From: Pseudomonas fortuita
GTDB lineage: Bacteria > Pseudomonadota > Gammaproteobacteria > Pseudomonadales > Pseudomonadaceae
NCBI RefSeq assembly: GCF_026898135.2
Contig: NZ_CP114035.2
Span: 4,691,501-4,755,500, forward strand
Reading direction: 5' to 3'
DNA length: 64,000 nt
The notes under the pieces were generated by a model. It saw nothing but the letters and a program-made list of their open reading frames with translations. It ran no database searches and was not told the DNA's origin. The translations under genes were made by a program, and so were the position numbers. Positions within the stretch are counted from its first letter, which is position 1. Each line of letters begins with the position of its first letter. Positions 8,929-17,554 of this stretch are shown here, piece by piece.

Positions 8929-10050
8929 TCAGCGCTTGCGCAAGATCACGCTACCAATCGAATACCCCGCACCAAACGAGCTCAACACGCCCAGCGAGCC
9001 CTTGGCCAAGTCATCCTGGTACAAGTGGAAGGCAATCACCGAACCCGCCGAACTGGTGTTGGCATAACGGTCGAGAATCACCGGTGCATCTTCCTCGGCC
9101 ACTTCACGCCCCAGCAGCTTCTTGACGATCAGGTGGTTCATGCTGAGGTTCGCCTGGTGCAGCCAGAAGCGCTTGACGTCGCTCGGTTGCAGGCCGTTTT
9201 CCTGCAGGTGCTCACCGATCAGCTCGGCCACTTTCGGGCACACCTCGCGGAACACCTTGCGGCCTTCCTGGATGAACAGTTTGTCTGCCGCACCTTCACC
9301 CTCTTCCGCCGCACGGTTAAGGAAGCCGAAGTTGTTGCGGATGTTGTTGGAAAACTCGGTCCACAACTTGCTGCTGACGATGTCGAACTGGTGCGCCGAG
9401 GTGGCCTGGTCGGCACGCTCGATCAGCACCGCCGTGGCGGCATCACCGAAAATGAAGTGGCTGTCACGGTCACGGAAGTTCAGGTGGCCGGTGCACACCT
9501 CCGGGTTGACCATCAGCACCGCGCGCGCCTGGCCCAGGGCCACGCTGTTGGCGGCGGTCTGGATGCCGAAGGTGGCCGACGAGCAGGCCACGTTCATGTC
9601 GAAGGCAAAGCCCTGGATGCCCAGCGCCTGTTGGACTTCGATAGCAATGGCCGGGTATGGGCGCTGCAAGTTGGAGCAGGCGACGATTACCCCATCGACA
9701 TCGGCAGCGGTGCGGCCGGCGCGCTCCAGGGCTTGGCGGGCAGCGGCGACGGCCATTTCGCAGAGCACCGACGGCTCGTCGTTGGAACGCTCTGGCAGGC
9801 GTGGCTTCATGCGCTGCGGGTCGAGGATGCCGGCCTTGTCCATGACAAAGCGGCTCTTGATGCCCGAAGCCTTTTCGATGAACGCCGCGTCTGACAGCGG
9901 CGCCGCTTCGACCTCACCGCGCTCGATGGCAGCGGCGTTGTCCTGGTTGAACTGCTGCGACCAGGCGTTGAAGGAGGCCACCAGTTCTTCGTTGGAAATG
10001 CTCTGGGCCGGGGTATACAGGCCGGTGCCGCTGATCACGACGTTATGCAC
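8929..10050 (-). CDS. Beta-ketoacyl-ACP synthase III homologue (PA3286-like)
   Basis: 373 aa from GTG 10050, which has AGAGGA at good spacing; an ATG at 10101 would add 17 residues that do not look conserved. The thiolase fold carries the KAS III triad: Cys156 in DMNVACSSAT, His in FWLHQANLSMN and Asn in YANTSSAG. Enzymes of this kind condense an acyl-CoA or acyl-ACP with malonyl-ACP. The length and N-terminus (HNVVISGTGLYTPA) resemble P. aeruginosa PA3286, known to divert beta-oxidation intermediates such as octanoyl-CoA into fatty-acid synthesis. I infer the same role here but have not aligned them. A primary FabH probably exists elsewhere. Confidence 0.88.
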   Translation of the reverse strand: MHNVVISGTGLYTPAQSISNEELVASFNAWSQQFNQDNAAAIERGEVEAAPLSDAAFIEKASGIKSRFVMDKAGILDPQRMKPRLPERSNDEPSVLCEMAVAAARQALERAGRTAADVDGVIVACSNLQRPYPAIAIEVQQALGIQGFAFDMNVACSSATFGIQTAANSVALGQARAVLMVNPEVCTGHLNFRDRDSHFIFGDAATAVLIERADQATSAHQFDIVSSKLWTEFSNNIRNNFGFLNRAAEEGEGAADKLFIQEGRKVFREVCPKVAELIGEHLQENGLQPSDVKRFWLHQANLSMNHLIVKKLLGREVAEEDAPVILDRYANTSSAGSVIAFHLYQDDLAKGSLGVLSSFGAGYSIGSVILRKR

Positions 10051-10149
10051 GGTCGTTCCTCTGGTCAAAGGCCATCGCCACGGGGCGCTGGCTGGAAACA
10101 TGACAGATTAATGGCACTTTAGTACCAATTTTGGGGCGTACGCTCACCC

Positions 10150-10191
10150 CTGTGGAAGCGGGCGCGCCCGCGAAGGGCCGCAAGCGGCCCC
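10150..10191. repeat. Single REP unit
   Basis: GAAGCGGGCGCGCCCGCGAA followed by GGGCCGCAAGCGGCCC forms two adjacent small hairpins in the gap between hrpA and the ketoacyl synthase gene. Only one unit is present, with no inverted partner. Confidence 0.65.
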
Positions 10192-10224
10192 AAACTCCCC
10201 AAAGTTTGCCACAAATAAGGGAGG

Positions 10225-13200
10225 TTAGCCTTCCACCTGGCTCCATTGTTTGCTCAATCTTTTGTCGGAAATCGGCACTTTGGTTCCCAGTTGCTGGGCA
10301 AACAACGACACCCGGTACTCCTCCAGCCACCAACGGTACAACGCCAGTTGCTCATCACGCTTGCCTTCTTGGGCATGCTTGTCGGCACGGGCCTTGTACT
10401 GCGCCCACAGGTTGGCCAGCTCGCCGGACCAGACCCGGTCTTTCTGCACTTGCGAACCCAGCTTCTCCAGGCGCAGTTCCACCGCCTTGAGGTAACGTGG
10501 CAGCTCCTTGAACCAGGCCGCGGGTGTTTCGCGCACAAAGCCCGGGTACACCAGGTTACCCAGCTGCTGCTTGATGTCGTTCAGCGCCACCGCCTGGCTC
10601 AGGTCGATCTTGCCCTTGAAGCGCTTCTGCAACCCATGCCACAGCTTCAGCACTTCCAGGGTTTGCCGCGCCAGGCGCTCGGCATGCTCAGCCCAGCTGC
10701 CGCGCTTGCGCTCTGCCAGCCCGGCCAAGGCCGCACCATCACGCGGCAGCGGTTGTTCGCCTTCAAGGATGCAGGTGTCCAGGCTGGCTAGCAGAATGTC
10801 TTCGACCAGCGCTTCGACCCGACCCAGTTCACGGTACAGCAGGCCCAACTCGGTCAGCCCCGGCAACTTGCCGCGCAAGAACTTGGCCGGCTCGGCCAGT
10901 TGCTGCAGCAATAGCCGTTGCAACGCGCGGCGGTGCTGGAACTCGGCTTCGGCCTGGGTCGAGAAACGCCCTTCACGCACGGTGCCGTTGTCTTCGACCA
11001 GTGCCGGGTACACGGTCATCGACAGGCCGGCAATCTTCTGCTGGGCGGTCTGTTTCACTTCGCTGAAGGCTTTGGCCTGCACCGGCTGTTCGCTTTTGGC
11101 ATCACGCGGCACCGCCAGCGCTGCCTGACTGGCAGCGGCAAAGCGTGCAGTCAGCTCGGCCAGGTCGCGGCCTTCGCCAAGGAACTTGCCTTGGCCATCG
11201 ACCACTTCGATGTTCATCCGCAGGTGGCCTTCGACCAGCTTGACCGATTCGTCCCAGGCCTCATCGGACACCCGTGCACCGGTCATGCGCAACAGCTCCT
11301 GGCCCAGGGCCTGCGGCAGCGCCCCTTGACCGAAAGTCATGCGCGCCAGCGAGGCCTTGACGAAGTCCGGCACCGGCACGAAGTTCTTGCGCAGCGCCTT
11401 GGGCAGGTTGCGCACCAGCGCCACGCACTTGGCCTCCAGCAGGCCTGGCACCAGCCATTCCAGGCGCTCGCCGGGCAGGCTTGGCAGCAGCGGTGCCGGC
11501 ACCCGCACGGTCACGCCGTCACGCGGGTGGCCTGGTTCGAAGTGGTAGGTCAACGGCAGGCGCAGTTCACCGACTTGCAGGCTGTCCGGGTACTGCGCAG
11601 CGGTGACTTCGCTGGCCTCACGGGCCAACACGTCTTCCTCGCGCATGATCAGCAGGTTCGGGTCCTTCTGGCTGGTCATGCGGTACCAGGCATCGAAGGT
11701 CGCGGTCTGGTGGATCTCCGCCGGCAAGCGCGCTTCGTAAAAGGCGTAGAGGGTTTCTTCGTCGGCGAGAATGTCGCGCCGACGAGCCTTGGCCTCCAGC
11801 TCGTCGAGTTCTTCGAGCAGGCGTTTGTTTGCCGCCAGGCACTTGGCCCGCGACTGGATTTCACCGCCAACCAGGCCCTCGCGAATGAACAGCTCACGCG
11901 AGGTCACCGGGTCGATCGGGCCGAAGTGTACCGGCCGGCGGCCGACCAGGATCAGGCCATAGAGGGTGATCTGCTCATAGGCCACCACCTGCCCACGCTT
12001 CTTTTCCCAGTGCGGTTCGAAGTGATTCTTCTTGATCAGGTGGGTCGCCAGCGGCTCGATCCAGTCAGGCTCGATCTTGGCGACCATACGCGCATACAGC
12101 TTGGTGGTTTCCACCAGTTCCGCGGCCATTACCCACTGCGGGCGCTTGCGGCCGATGCCGGAAGACGGATGCACCCAGAAGCGCCGCTGGCGGGCGCCCT
12201 GGTAATCGCCCTCTTCGGTTTTCTGGCCAATCTGGCTGAGCAGGCCGCTAAGGATGGCCTTATGCACCTTCTGGTAGTCAGACGGCTCCTTGTTGACCAC
12301 CAGCTGCAGCTCGCGGCAGATCAACGACAACTGGCGATGGGCATCGCGCCACTCGCGCAAGCGCAGGTAGTTGAGGAAATTCTTGCGGCACCAGTTGCGC
12401 AACGGGCTGGCAGTCAGGGCCTGGCGTTGCTCTTCGAAACCCCGCCACAAATTGACCAGTGCGGCAAAGTCGGTATCAGCGTCCTTCCACTGCGCATGCG
12501 CCTGATCAGCAGCCTGCTGGCGCTCCGGCGGGCGCTCGCGTGGGTCTTGCACCGACAGCGCACTGGCAACGATCAGCACTTCCTGCAGGCTGCCCTGGCG
12601 TGCGCCTTCAAGCAGCATGCGGCCCAGCCGCGGGTCGACCGGCAGACGTGCCAGTTGGCGGCCGATGGGGGTCAGCTGGTTCTCGCGGTTGACCGCCGAC
12701 AGCTCCTGCAGCAGGTTGAAGCCGTCGCTGATGGCCTTGCCATCCGGTGGCTCGATGAACGGGAAGGCATCGATCGCACCCAGGCGCAAATGCAGCATCT
12801 GCAGAATCACCGCCGCCAGGTTGGTGCGCAAGATCTCCGGGTCGGTGAACGCGGGCCGGCTGTTGAAATCTTCTTCGCTGTAAAGCCGTACGCAGATGCC
12901 TGGCTCTACCCGGCCGCAGCGGCCTTTACGCTGGTTGGCACTGGCCTGGGACACCGCCTCGATAGGCAGGCGCTGTACCTTGGCGCGGTAGCTGTAGCGG
13001 CTGATGCGGGCCGTGCCGGTGTCGATCACGTAGCGGATACCAGGTACCGTCAGCGAGGTTTCGGCAACGTTGGTGGCCAGCACCACGCGCCGCCCGGTGT
13101 GCGGCTGGAAGATGCGCTGTTGCTCCGCTGGCGACAGGCGCGCGTACAGCGGCAAAATCTCGGTGTGGCGCAGTTGCGCCTTGCGCAGGATCTCGGCGGC

Positions 13201-14130
13201 ATCGCGGATTTCCCGCTCGCCCGGCAGGAAGATCAGCACATCGCCCGGCCCCTTGCCCTCACTGCGCTCATGGTGCGAAAGCTCATCCAGGGTCGCGAGG
13301 ATGGCCTGGTCGACGGTGAGGTCATCCTCGATCTGGTTACCTTCCTCGTCCTGCTCGCTGGTCAGCGGGCGGTACCAGGTTTCCACCGGGAAAGTGCGCC
13401 CGGACACCTCGATGATGGGCGCGTCGTCGAAGTGCTTGGAAAAACGCTCCAGGTCGATAGTCGCCGAGGTAATGATCAGCTTCAGGTCCGGCCGGCGATG
13501 CAGCAGGGTCTTCAGGTAGCCGAGCAGGAAGTCGATGTTCAGGCTGCGCTCATGGGCTTCGTCGACAATGATGGTGTCGTAACGCTCCAGGAGGCGGTCG
13601 TGCTGGGTTTCGGCCAGCAGGATACCGTCGGTCATCAGCTTGACCAGGGTATTGGAGTCGCTCTGGTCTTCGAAACGCACCTGGTAGCCAACCAGCCCGC
13701 CCAGGGGCGTGCCCAGCTCTTCGGCAACCCGCGCCGCCACGCTGCGCGCGGCGATCCGGCGCGGCTGGGTGTGGGCAATAAGGCCATGGCTGCCACGGCC
13801 CAGCTCCAGGCAGATCTTCGGCAGCTGGGTGGTCTTGCCCGAACCGGTTTCGCCGGCGATCACCAGCACCTGGTGCTCGGCCAGGGCCTTCTTTATTTCG
13901 TCACGCTTGGCGGCGATCGGCAGGTTGTCGTCGTAACGCACGGTCGGCACACTCTGCTGACGCGCGGTGACCTGGGCGCAGGAGGCCTGGACCTTTTCCA
14001 CCCACTGCGCCAGTTTCGCCTCGTCGGGGCGCTTGCGCAGTTCGTGCAGTTGCCGCCGCAGGCGATGGCGGTCGGCGATCATGGTGTGGTCGAGGTTTTG
14101 CAGCAGTTTGTCGATGGCGTGGTCAGTCAT
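10225..14130 (-). CDS. hrpA: ATP-dependent RNA helicase HrpA
   Basis: 1301 aa, the usual length for proteobacterial HrpA. It has the DEAH-box motor: Walker A GETGSGKTTQLPK near residue 90, DEAHERSLN, SATID, and the motif VI region NQRKGRCGR, followed by the winged-helix and ratchet domains and a long C-terminal DUF3418 region. HrpA unwinds RNA and in E. coli rescues stalled or collided ribosomes. The start MTDHAIDKLLQNLDHTMIAD is the first ATG and no alternative looks better. The gene stands alone, flanked by REP elements. Confidence 0.96.
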   Translation of the reverse strand: MTDHAIDKLLQNLDHTMIADRHRLRRQLHELRKRPDEAKLAQWVEKVQASCAQVTARQQSVPTVRYDDNLPIAAKRDEIKKALAEHQVLVIAGETGSGKTTQLPKICLELGRGSHGLIAHTQPRRIAARSVAARVAEELGTPLGGLVGYQVRFEDQSDSNTLVKLMTDGILLAETQHDRLLERYDTIIVDEAHERSLNIDFLLGYLKTLLHRRPDLKLIITSATIDLERFSKHFDDAPIIEVSGRTFPVETWYRPLTSEQDEEGNQIEDDLTVDQAILATLDELSHHERSEGKGPGDVLIFLPGEREIRDAAEILRKAQLRHTEILPLYARLSPAEQQRIFQPHTGRRVVLATNVAETSLTVPGIRYVIDTGTARISRYSYRAKVQRLPIEAVSQASANQRKGRCGRVEPGICVRLYSEEDFNSRPAFTDPEILRTNLAAVILQMLHLRLGAIDAFPFIEPPDGKAISDGFNLLQELSAVNRENQLTPIGRQLARLPVDPRLGRMLLEGARQGSLQEVLIVASALSVQDPRERPPERQQAADQAHAQWKDADTDFAALVNLWRGFEEQRQALTASPLRNWCRKNFLNYLRLREWRDAHRQLSLICRELQLVVNKEPSDYQKVHKAILSGLLSQIGQKTEEGDYQGARQRRFWVHPSSGIGRKRPQWVMAAELVETTKLYARMVAKIEPDWIEPLATHLIKKNHFEPHWEKKRGQVVAYEQITLYGLILVGRRPVHFGPIDPVTSRELFIREGLVGGEIQSRAKCLAANKRLLEELDELEAKARRRDILADEETLYAFYEARLPAEIHQTATFDAWYRMTSQKDPNLLIMREEDVLAREASEVTAAQYPDSLQVGELRLPLTYHFEPGHPRDGVTVRVPAPLLPSLPGERLEWLVPGLLEAKCVALVRNLPKALRKNFVPVPDFVKASLARMTFGQGALPQALGQELLRMTGARVSDEAWDESVKLVEGHLRMNIEVVDGQGKFLGEGRDLAELTARFAAASQAALAVPRDAKSEQPVQAKAFSEVKQTAQQKIAGLSMTVYPALVEDNGTVREGRFSTQAEAEFQHRRALQRLLLQQLAEPAKFLRGKLPGLTELGLLYRELGRVEALVEDILLASLDTCILEGEQPLPRDGAALAGLAERKRGSWAEHAERLARQTLEVLKLWHGLQKRFKGKIDLSQAVALNDIKQQLGNLVYPGFVRETPAAWFKELPRYLKAVELRLEKLGSQVQKDRVWSGELANLWAQYKARADKHAQEGKRDEQLALYRWWLEEYRVSLFAQQLGTKVPISDKRLSKQWSQVEG

Positions 14131-14238
14131 GGGGCTTTTTAGTGATGCAGGTGAGCCTGCTTTTTCATGATCGGCATTCGAAGGATGCGCGATTGTCGCA
14201 GATTTGAGCCTACTTTGCTGTCCAGGCTGGCACGGTCC

Positions 14239-14357
14239 CTGTAGGAGCGGCCTTGTGCCGCGATGGGCTGCGGCAGCAGCCTCAAGATCTGCGCCTCAGC
14301 ACACAGTGCCGGGGCTGCTGCCGCAGCCCATCGCGGCACAAGGCCGCTCCTGCAGGG
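14239..14357. repeat. REP pair, class A
   Basis: Inverted REP units, TAGGAGCGGCCTTGTGCCGC and its complement, upstream of hrpA. The inner arms (GGGCTGCGGCAGCAGCC) are themselves palindromic. Confidence 0.85.
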
Positions 14358-14450
14358 ATCGTATGGCGGCTGAAAGTTTAGCAAGGGCATATGTAAAGGT
14401 TGCCATTCACTGCTTTAATCAACCTTACGCCGCATGTGAGTATCAAAGGC

Positions 14451-14615
14451 ATGACTCCCGTCCAGCCCATCGCGCCACCGTCTTCCCGCCCTTCGCTCCC
14501 GAAGGCCCGGAGCCGTGCCGGGGAAAATCCGCTGGTCCACATCATCCTCGCCTTCTGGGCCCTGTGGCACTGCCGCCACGCGCGCCCACCGGACACTTCA
14601 CTCACGCCATTGTGA
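14451..14615 (+). CDS. Possible small protein, 54 aa
   Basis: An ATG at 14451 opens 54 codons (MTPVQPIAPPSSRPSLPKAR at the start) ending 86 bases before the glutamine synthetase-like gene. The N-terminal half is basic and proline-rich; the second half, VHIILAFWALWHCRHA, could be one short membrane helix. The ribosome site is poor (AAAGG directly against the ATG). It could be a leader peptide for the polyamine genes, a real small membrane protein, or chance. I do not recognise it. The rest of the 14131-14700 gap holds the class A REP pair and nothing else I can name. Confidence 0.35.
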   Translation: MTPVQPIAPPSSRPSLPKARSRAGENPLVHIILAFWALWHCRHARPPDTSLTPL

Positions 14616-14700
14616 ACAAAACCGGCCAGCGTCTGGCCATTTGACTCAACTGGGCCGCCTGCTTGTGCGGTGGCCCCGTGCGTACGTGAGCGAATCAATC

Positions 14701-16065
14701 ATGCACTTTGCACCCGCAGAGCAGGCTGCCCGTTTTCTGGCCGACAACCCCGATATCGAGCTGTTCGAACTGTTCATCCTTGACGCCAACGGCGTGCCGC
14801 GCGGCAAGCTGTTGCACCGCGAGGAACTGCTGGCCGTGTACCAAACGGGCCGGCCGCTGCCCAGCACCATCCTCGGTCTGACCCTGAACGGCGACGACGT
14901 AGAAAACTCGGGCCTGGTCTGGGACGTGGGCGACATCGACTGCCGCGCCTACCCGCTCGAAGGCAGCCTGGTGCGCTTGCCCTGGCGCCGGGTACCCACT
15001 GCTGCGGTACAGGTCAGCATGCACCCGAGCGAAGGCCTGCCGGCCAGCGTGGCCGACCCGCGTCATGTGCTGCTGCGCACCATCGAAGCGCTGAAAGCCG
15101 ACGGCTATCACCCGGTGATGGCCTGCGAGCTGGAGTTCTACCTGCTCGACCAGCAACGCGACGCCCAGGGCCGCCCGCAACCGGCGCTGGACAACGATGG
15201 TGGCCGCCCGCGCACCACCCAGGTCTATGGCCTGCGTGAACTGGAGCAGATCGAACCGTTCCTCGCCGACCTGTACGCGGCCTGCAAGGCCCAGGGCATT
15301 CCGGCGCGTACCGCTATTTCGGAATACGCACCCGGCCAGGTGGAAATCACCCTGGAGCACGGCGACGCCCTGCAGGCGATGGACCAGGCCGTGCGCTACA
15401 AGCGGCTGGTGAAAGGCGTGGCCCACGCCCACGGCATGCAGGCCTGCTTCATGGCCAAACCGTTTGCCAACCTGGCCGGTACCGGCATGCACATGCACCT
15501 GAGCCTGGCGGACAGCGCGGGCAACAACCTGTTCGCCAGTGAAGACAAAGCCGGCACCCCGCTGCTGCGTCAGGCCGTGGCCGGCATGCTGCGCCACCTG
15601 CGCGATTCGCTGCTGCTGTTCTGCCCCAACGCCAACTCGTTCCGCCGCTTCCAGGCCAACAGCTATGCGCCGCTGGCGCCGACCTGGGGCGTGGACAACC
15701 GCACCGTGAGCCTGCGTGTACCCGGCGGCCCGGCCAACAGCCGGCATGTGGAGCACCGCATTTGCGGCGCCGACGCCAACCCCTACCTGGCCGCAGCGGC
15801 TATTCTCGCCGCCAGCCACCGGGGCATCCGCGAACAGCTGGACCCGGGCGCACCGGTGGAAGGCAACGGCTATGCCCAGGCCACCGAACACCTGCCCACC
15901 GACTGGCTGACTGCCCTCGACGCCCTGCAACATTCCCATTGGGCCCGCGAAGCATTGGGCGAAGACTTCCTTGGCGTGTACCTGAAGGTCAAACGCGCCG
16001 AGTACCGCCAGTTCATGGCCGAAGTCAGCGAGCAGGACTGGCGCTGGTACCTGCACCAGGCCTGA
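14701..16065 (+). CDS. Glutamine synthetase family, gamma-glutamylpolyamine synthetase-like
   Basis: 454 aa from ATG 14701 (MHFAPAEQAARFLADNPD); an in-frame GTG at 14686 is an alternative. The glutamine synthetase fold shows the metal-binding CELEFYL strand, HMHLSL, and the ATP/glutamate-binding region NANSFRRFQANSYAP and NRTVSLRVPG. The loop differs from that of nitrogen-assimilating GlnA, as in PuuA/SpuI proteins that ligate glutamate to putrescine or other amines. The next gene, 24 bases downstream, is a matching FAD oxidoreductase, so I infer a gamma-glutamylated amine degradation step. P. putida has several paralogues and the amine is not determined. Confidence 0.87.
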   Translation: MHFAPAEQAARFLADNPDIELFELFILDANGVPRGKLLHREELLAVYQTGRPLPSTILGLTLNGDDVENSGLVWDVGDIDCRAYPLEGSLVRLPWRRVPTAAVQVSMHPSEGLPASVADPRHVLLRTIEALKADGYHPVMACELEFYLLDQQRDAQGRPQPALDNDGGRPRTTQVYGLRELEQIEPFLADLYAACKAQGIPARTAISEYAPGQVEITLEHGDALQAMDQAVRYKRLVKGVAHAHGMQACFMAKPFANLAGTGMHMHLSLADSAGNNLFASEDKAGTPLLRQAVAGMLRHLRDSLLLFCPNANSFRRFQANSYAPLAPTWGVDNRTVSLRVPGGPANSRHVEHRICGADANPYLAAAAILAASHRGIREQLDPGAPVEGNGYAQATEHLPTDWLTALDALQHSHWAREALGEDFLGVYLKVKRAEYRQFMAEVSEQDWRWYLHQA

Positions 16066-16089
16066 GCCCCTACATAACAAGGAACACCC

Positions 16090-17397
16090 ATGAACGCAGC
16101 ATTGAACAAAGGCCCGGCGCAACGTGCGCCGTCCTACTACAGCGCCACGCTCAACGACCACACCGAGTACCCGCAGCTCAAGGGCACGGTACAGGTGGAC
16201 GTGGCCATCATCGGTGGCGGCTTCACCGGCGTCGCCACGGCGGTGGAACTGGCCGAGCGTGGCCTGAAGGTCGCCATCGTCGAAACCAACCGCATCGGCT
16301 GGGGCGCCAGCGGGCGCAATGGCGGCCAGGTCACCGGCAGCCTGTCGGGCGACGAGGCCATGCGCACGCAGATGCGTAGCCACCTGGGCGCCGAAGTCGA
16401 CGATTTCATCTGGCACCTGCGTTGGCGCGGGCACCAGGTGATCGAACAGCGCGTGGCGCGCTATGGCATCGACTGCGACCTCAAGCACGGCCACCTGCAC
16501 GCGGCGATGAAGCCCTCGCACATGAACGAGCTGCGCGCATTCGAGGCCGAGGCCCAGCGCCGGGGCATGGGCGAGCAGGTGCAATTGCTCGACCGCGCCG
16601 CAGTGGCCGAGCACCTGCAGAGCCCGCTGTACCTGGGCGCGTTGAAGAACCTGCGCAACCTGCACCTGCACCCGCTCAACCTGTGCCTGGGTGAGGCGCG
16701 CGCTGCCCACAGCATGGGTGCATTGATCTTCGAAAACTCCGAGGTGCTGGACATCGTCCACGGCCCGCGCCCGGCGGTGGTCACCGCCCACGGCCGGGTC
16801 GAGGCACGCCAGGTGATGCTGGCCGGCGATGTGTACCACAAACTGGAAAAGCGCCAACTCAAGGGCAAGATCTTTCCGGCCATGGGCGGTATCGTCACCA
16901 CCGCGCCGCTGGGTGAACTGGCCGAGCAGATCAACCCGCAGGACCTGGCGGTGTACGACTGCCGCTTCGTGCTCGACTATTTCCGCCTGACCGCCGACAA
17001 GCGCCTGCTGTTCGGCGGTGGCGCCAACTATTCCGGCCGTGACTCACGGGATATCGAAAGTGAACTGCGCCCGTGCATCGAGCGCACCTTCCCGGCATTG
17101 AAAGGCGTGCCGATCGAGTTCCAGTGGAGCTGCGCCATGGGCATCGTGGTCAATCGCATCCCGCAGTTGGGCAAGCTGTCGGACAACGTGTGGTACTGCC
17201 AGGGTTATTCGGGGCACGGCATTGCCACCAGCCACATCATGGGCGAAATCATGGCCGAGGCATTGACCGGGACGCTGGAGAAGTTCGACACCTTTGCCCA
17301 GTGCAAGCATGTGCGGGTGCCGATGGGGGATTTGCTGGGCAACCCGCTGCTGGCGGCGGGGATGTGGTACTACCAGATGCTGGAAAAACTGCGCTGA
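16090..17397 (+). CDS. FAD-dependent oxidoreductase, PuuB-like
   Basis: A 435-aa DAO-family flavoprotein. The FAD-binding Rossmann motif is VDVAIIGGGFTGVATAVELA (residues about 36-55), followed by GWGASGRNGGQVTGSLSG and the C-terminal FAD contact CQGYSGHGIATSHIMG. It most resembles gamma-glutamylputrescine oxidoreductase, which oxidises the ligated amine to an aldehyde with release of ammonia and H2O2. Its position right behind the ligase gene (ribosome site AAGGAA ahead of ATG 16090) supports a shared operon and pathway. Other amine or amino-acid oxidases of the same family remain possible. Confidence 0.87.
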   Translation: MNAALNKGPAQRAPSYYSATLNDHTEYPQLKGTVQVDVAIIGGGFTGVATAVELAERGLKVAIVETNRIGWGASGRNGGQVTGSLSGDEAMRTQMRSHLGAEVDDFIWHLRWRGHQVIEQRVARYGIDCDLKHGHLHAAMKPSHMNELRAFEAEAQRRGMGEQVQLLDRAAVAEHLQSPLYLGALKNLRNLHLHPLNLCLGEARAAHSMGALIFENSEVLDIVHGPRPAVVTAHGRVEARQVMLAGDVYHKLEKRQLKGKIFPAMGGIVTTAPLGELAEQINPQDLAVYDCRFVLDYFRLTADKRLLFGGGANYSGRDSRDIESELRPCIERTFPALKGVPIEFQWSCAMGIVVNRIPQLGKLSDNVWYCQGYSGHGIATSHIMGEIMAEALTGTLEKFDTFAQCKHVRVPMGDLLGNPLLAAGMWYYQMLEKLR

Positions 17398-17418
17398 GCC
17401 TGAAGCGGTGCAACCTCG

Positions 17419-17537
17419 GCAGGAGCGGCCTTGTGCCGCGAAAGGGCCGCAAAGCGGCCCCAGGTTCTCAGCCGTAATGCTGAAATTGCTGGGGCCGCTT
17501 TGCGGCCCTTGCGCAGCACACGGCTGCTCCTGCAGGG
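17419..17537. repeat. REP pair, class A
   Basis: Inverted units (AGGAGCGGCCTTGTGCCGCG) between the convergent oxidoreductase and fadD genes. The distal copy has diverged (GCGCAGCACACGGCTGCTCC). Confidence 0.8.
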
Positions 17538-17554
17538 ACCGCGCTGGCGGGGCG

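Noticed and set aside
10918..14142. A 1074-codon open frame on the forward strand opposite hrpA
   Set aside because: It lies wholly antisense to hrpA, is rich in His, Gln, Arg and Ala as expected from complementing GC-rich codons, and has no recognisable domain.
14695..16857. A 720-codon reverse frame across the polyamine genes
   Set aside because: It spans two well-supported forward genes and has the composition of an antisense shadow in a high-GC genome.
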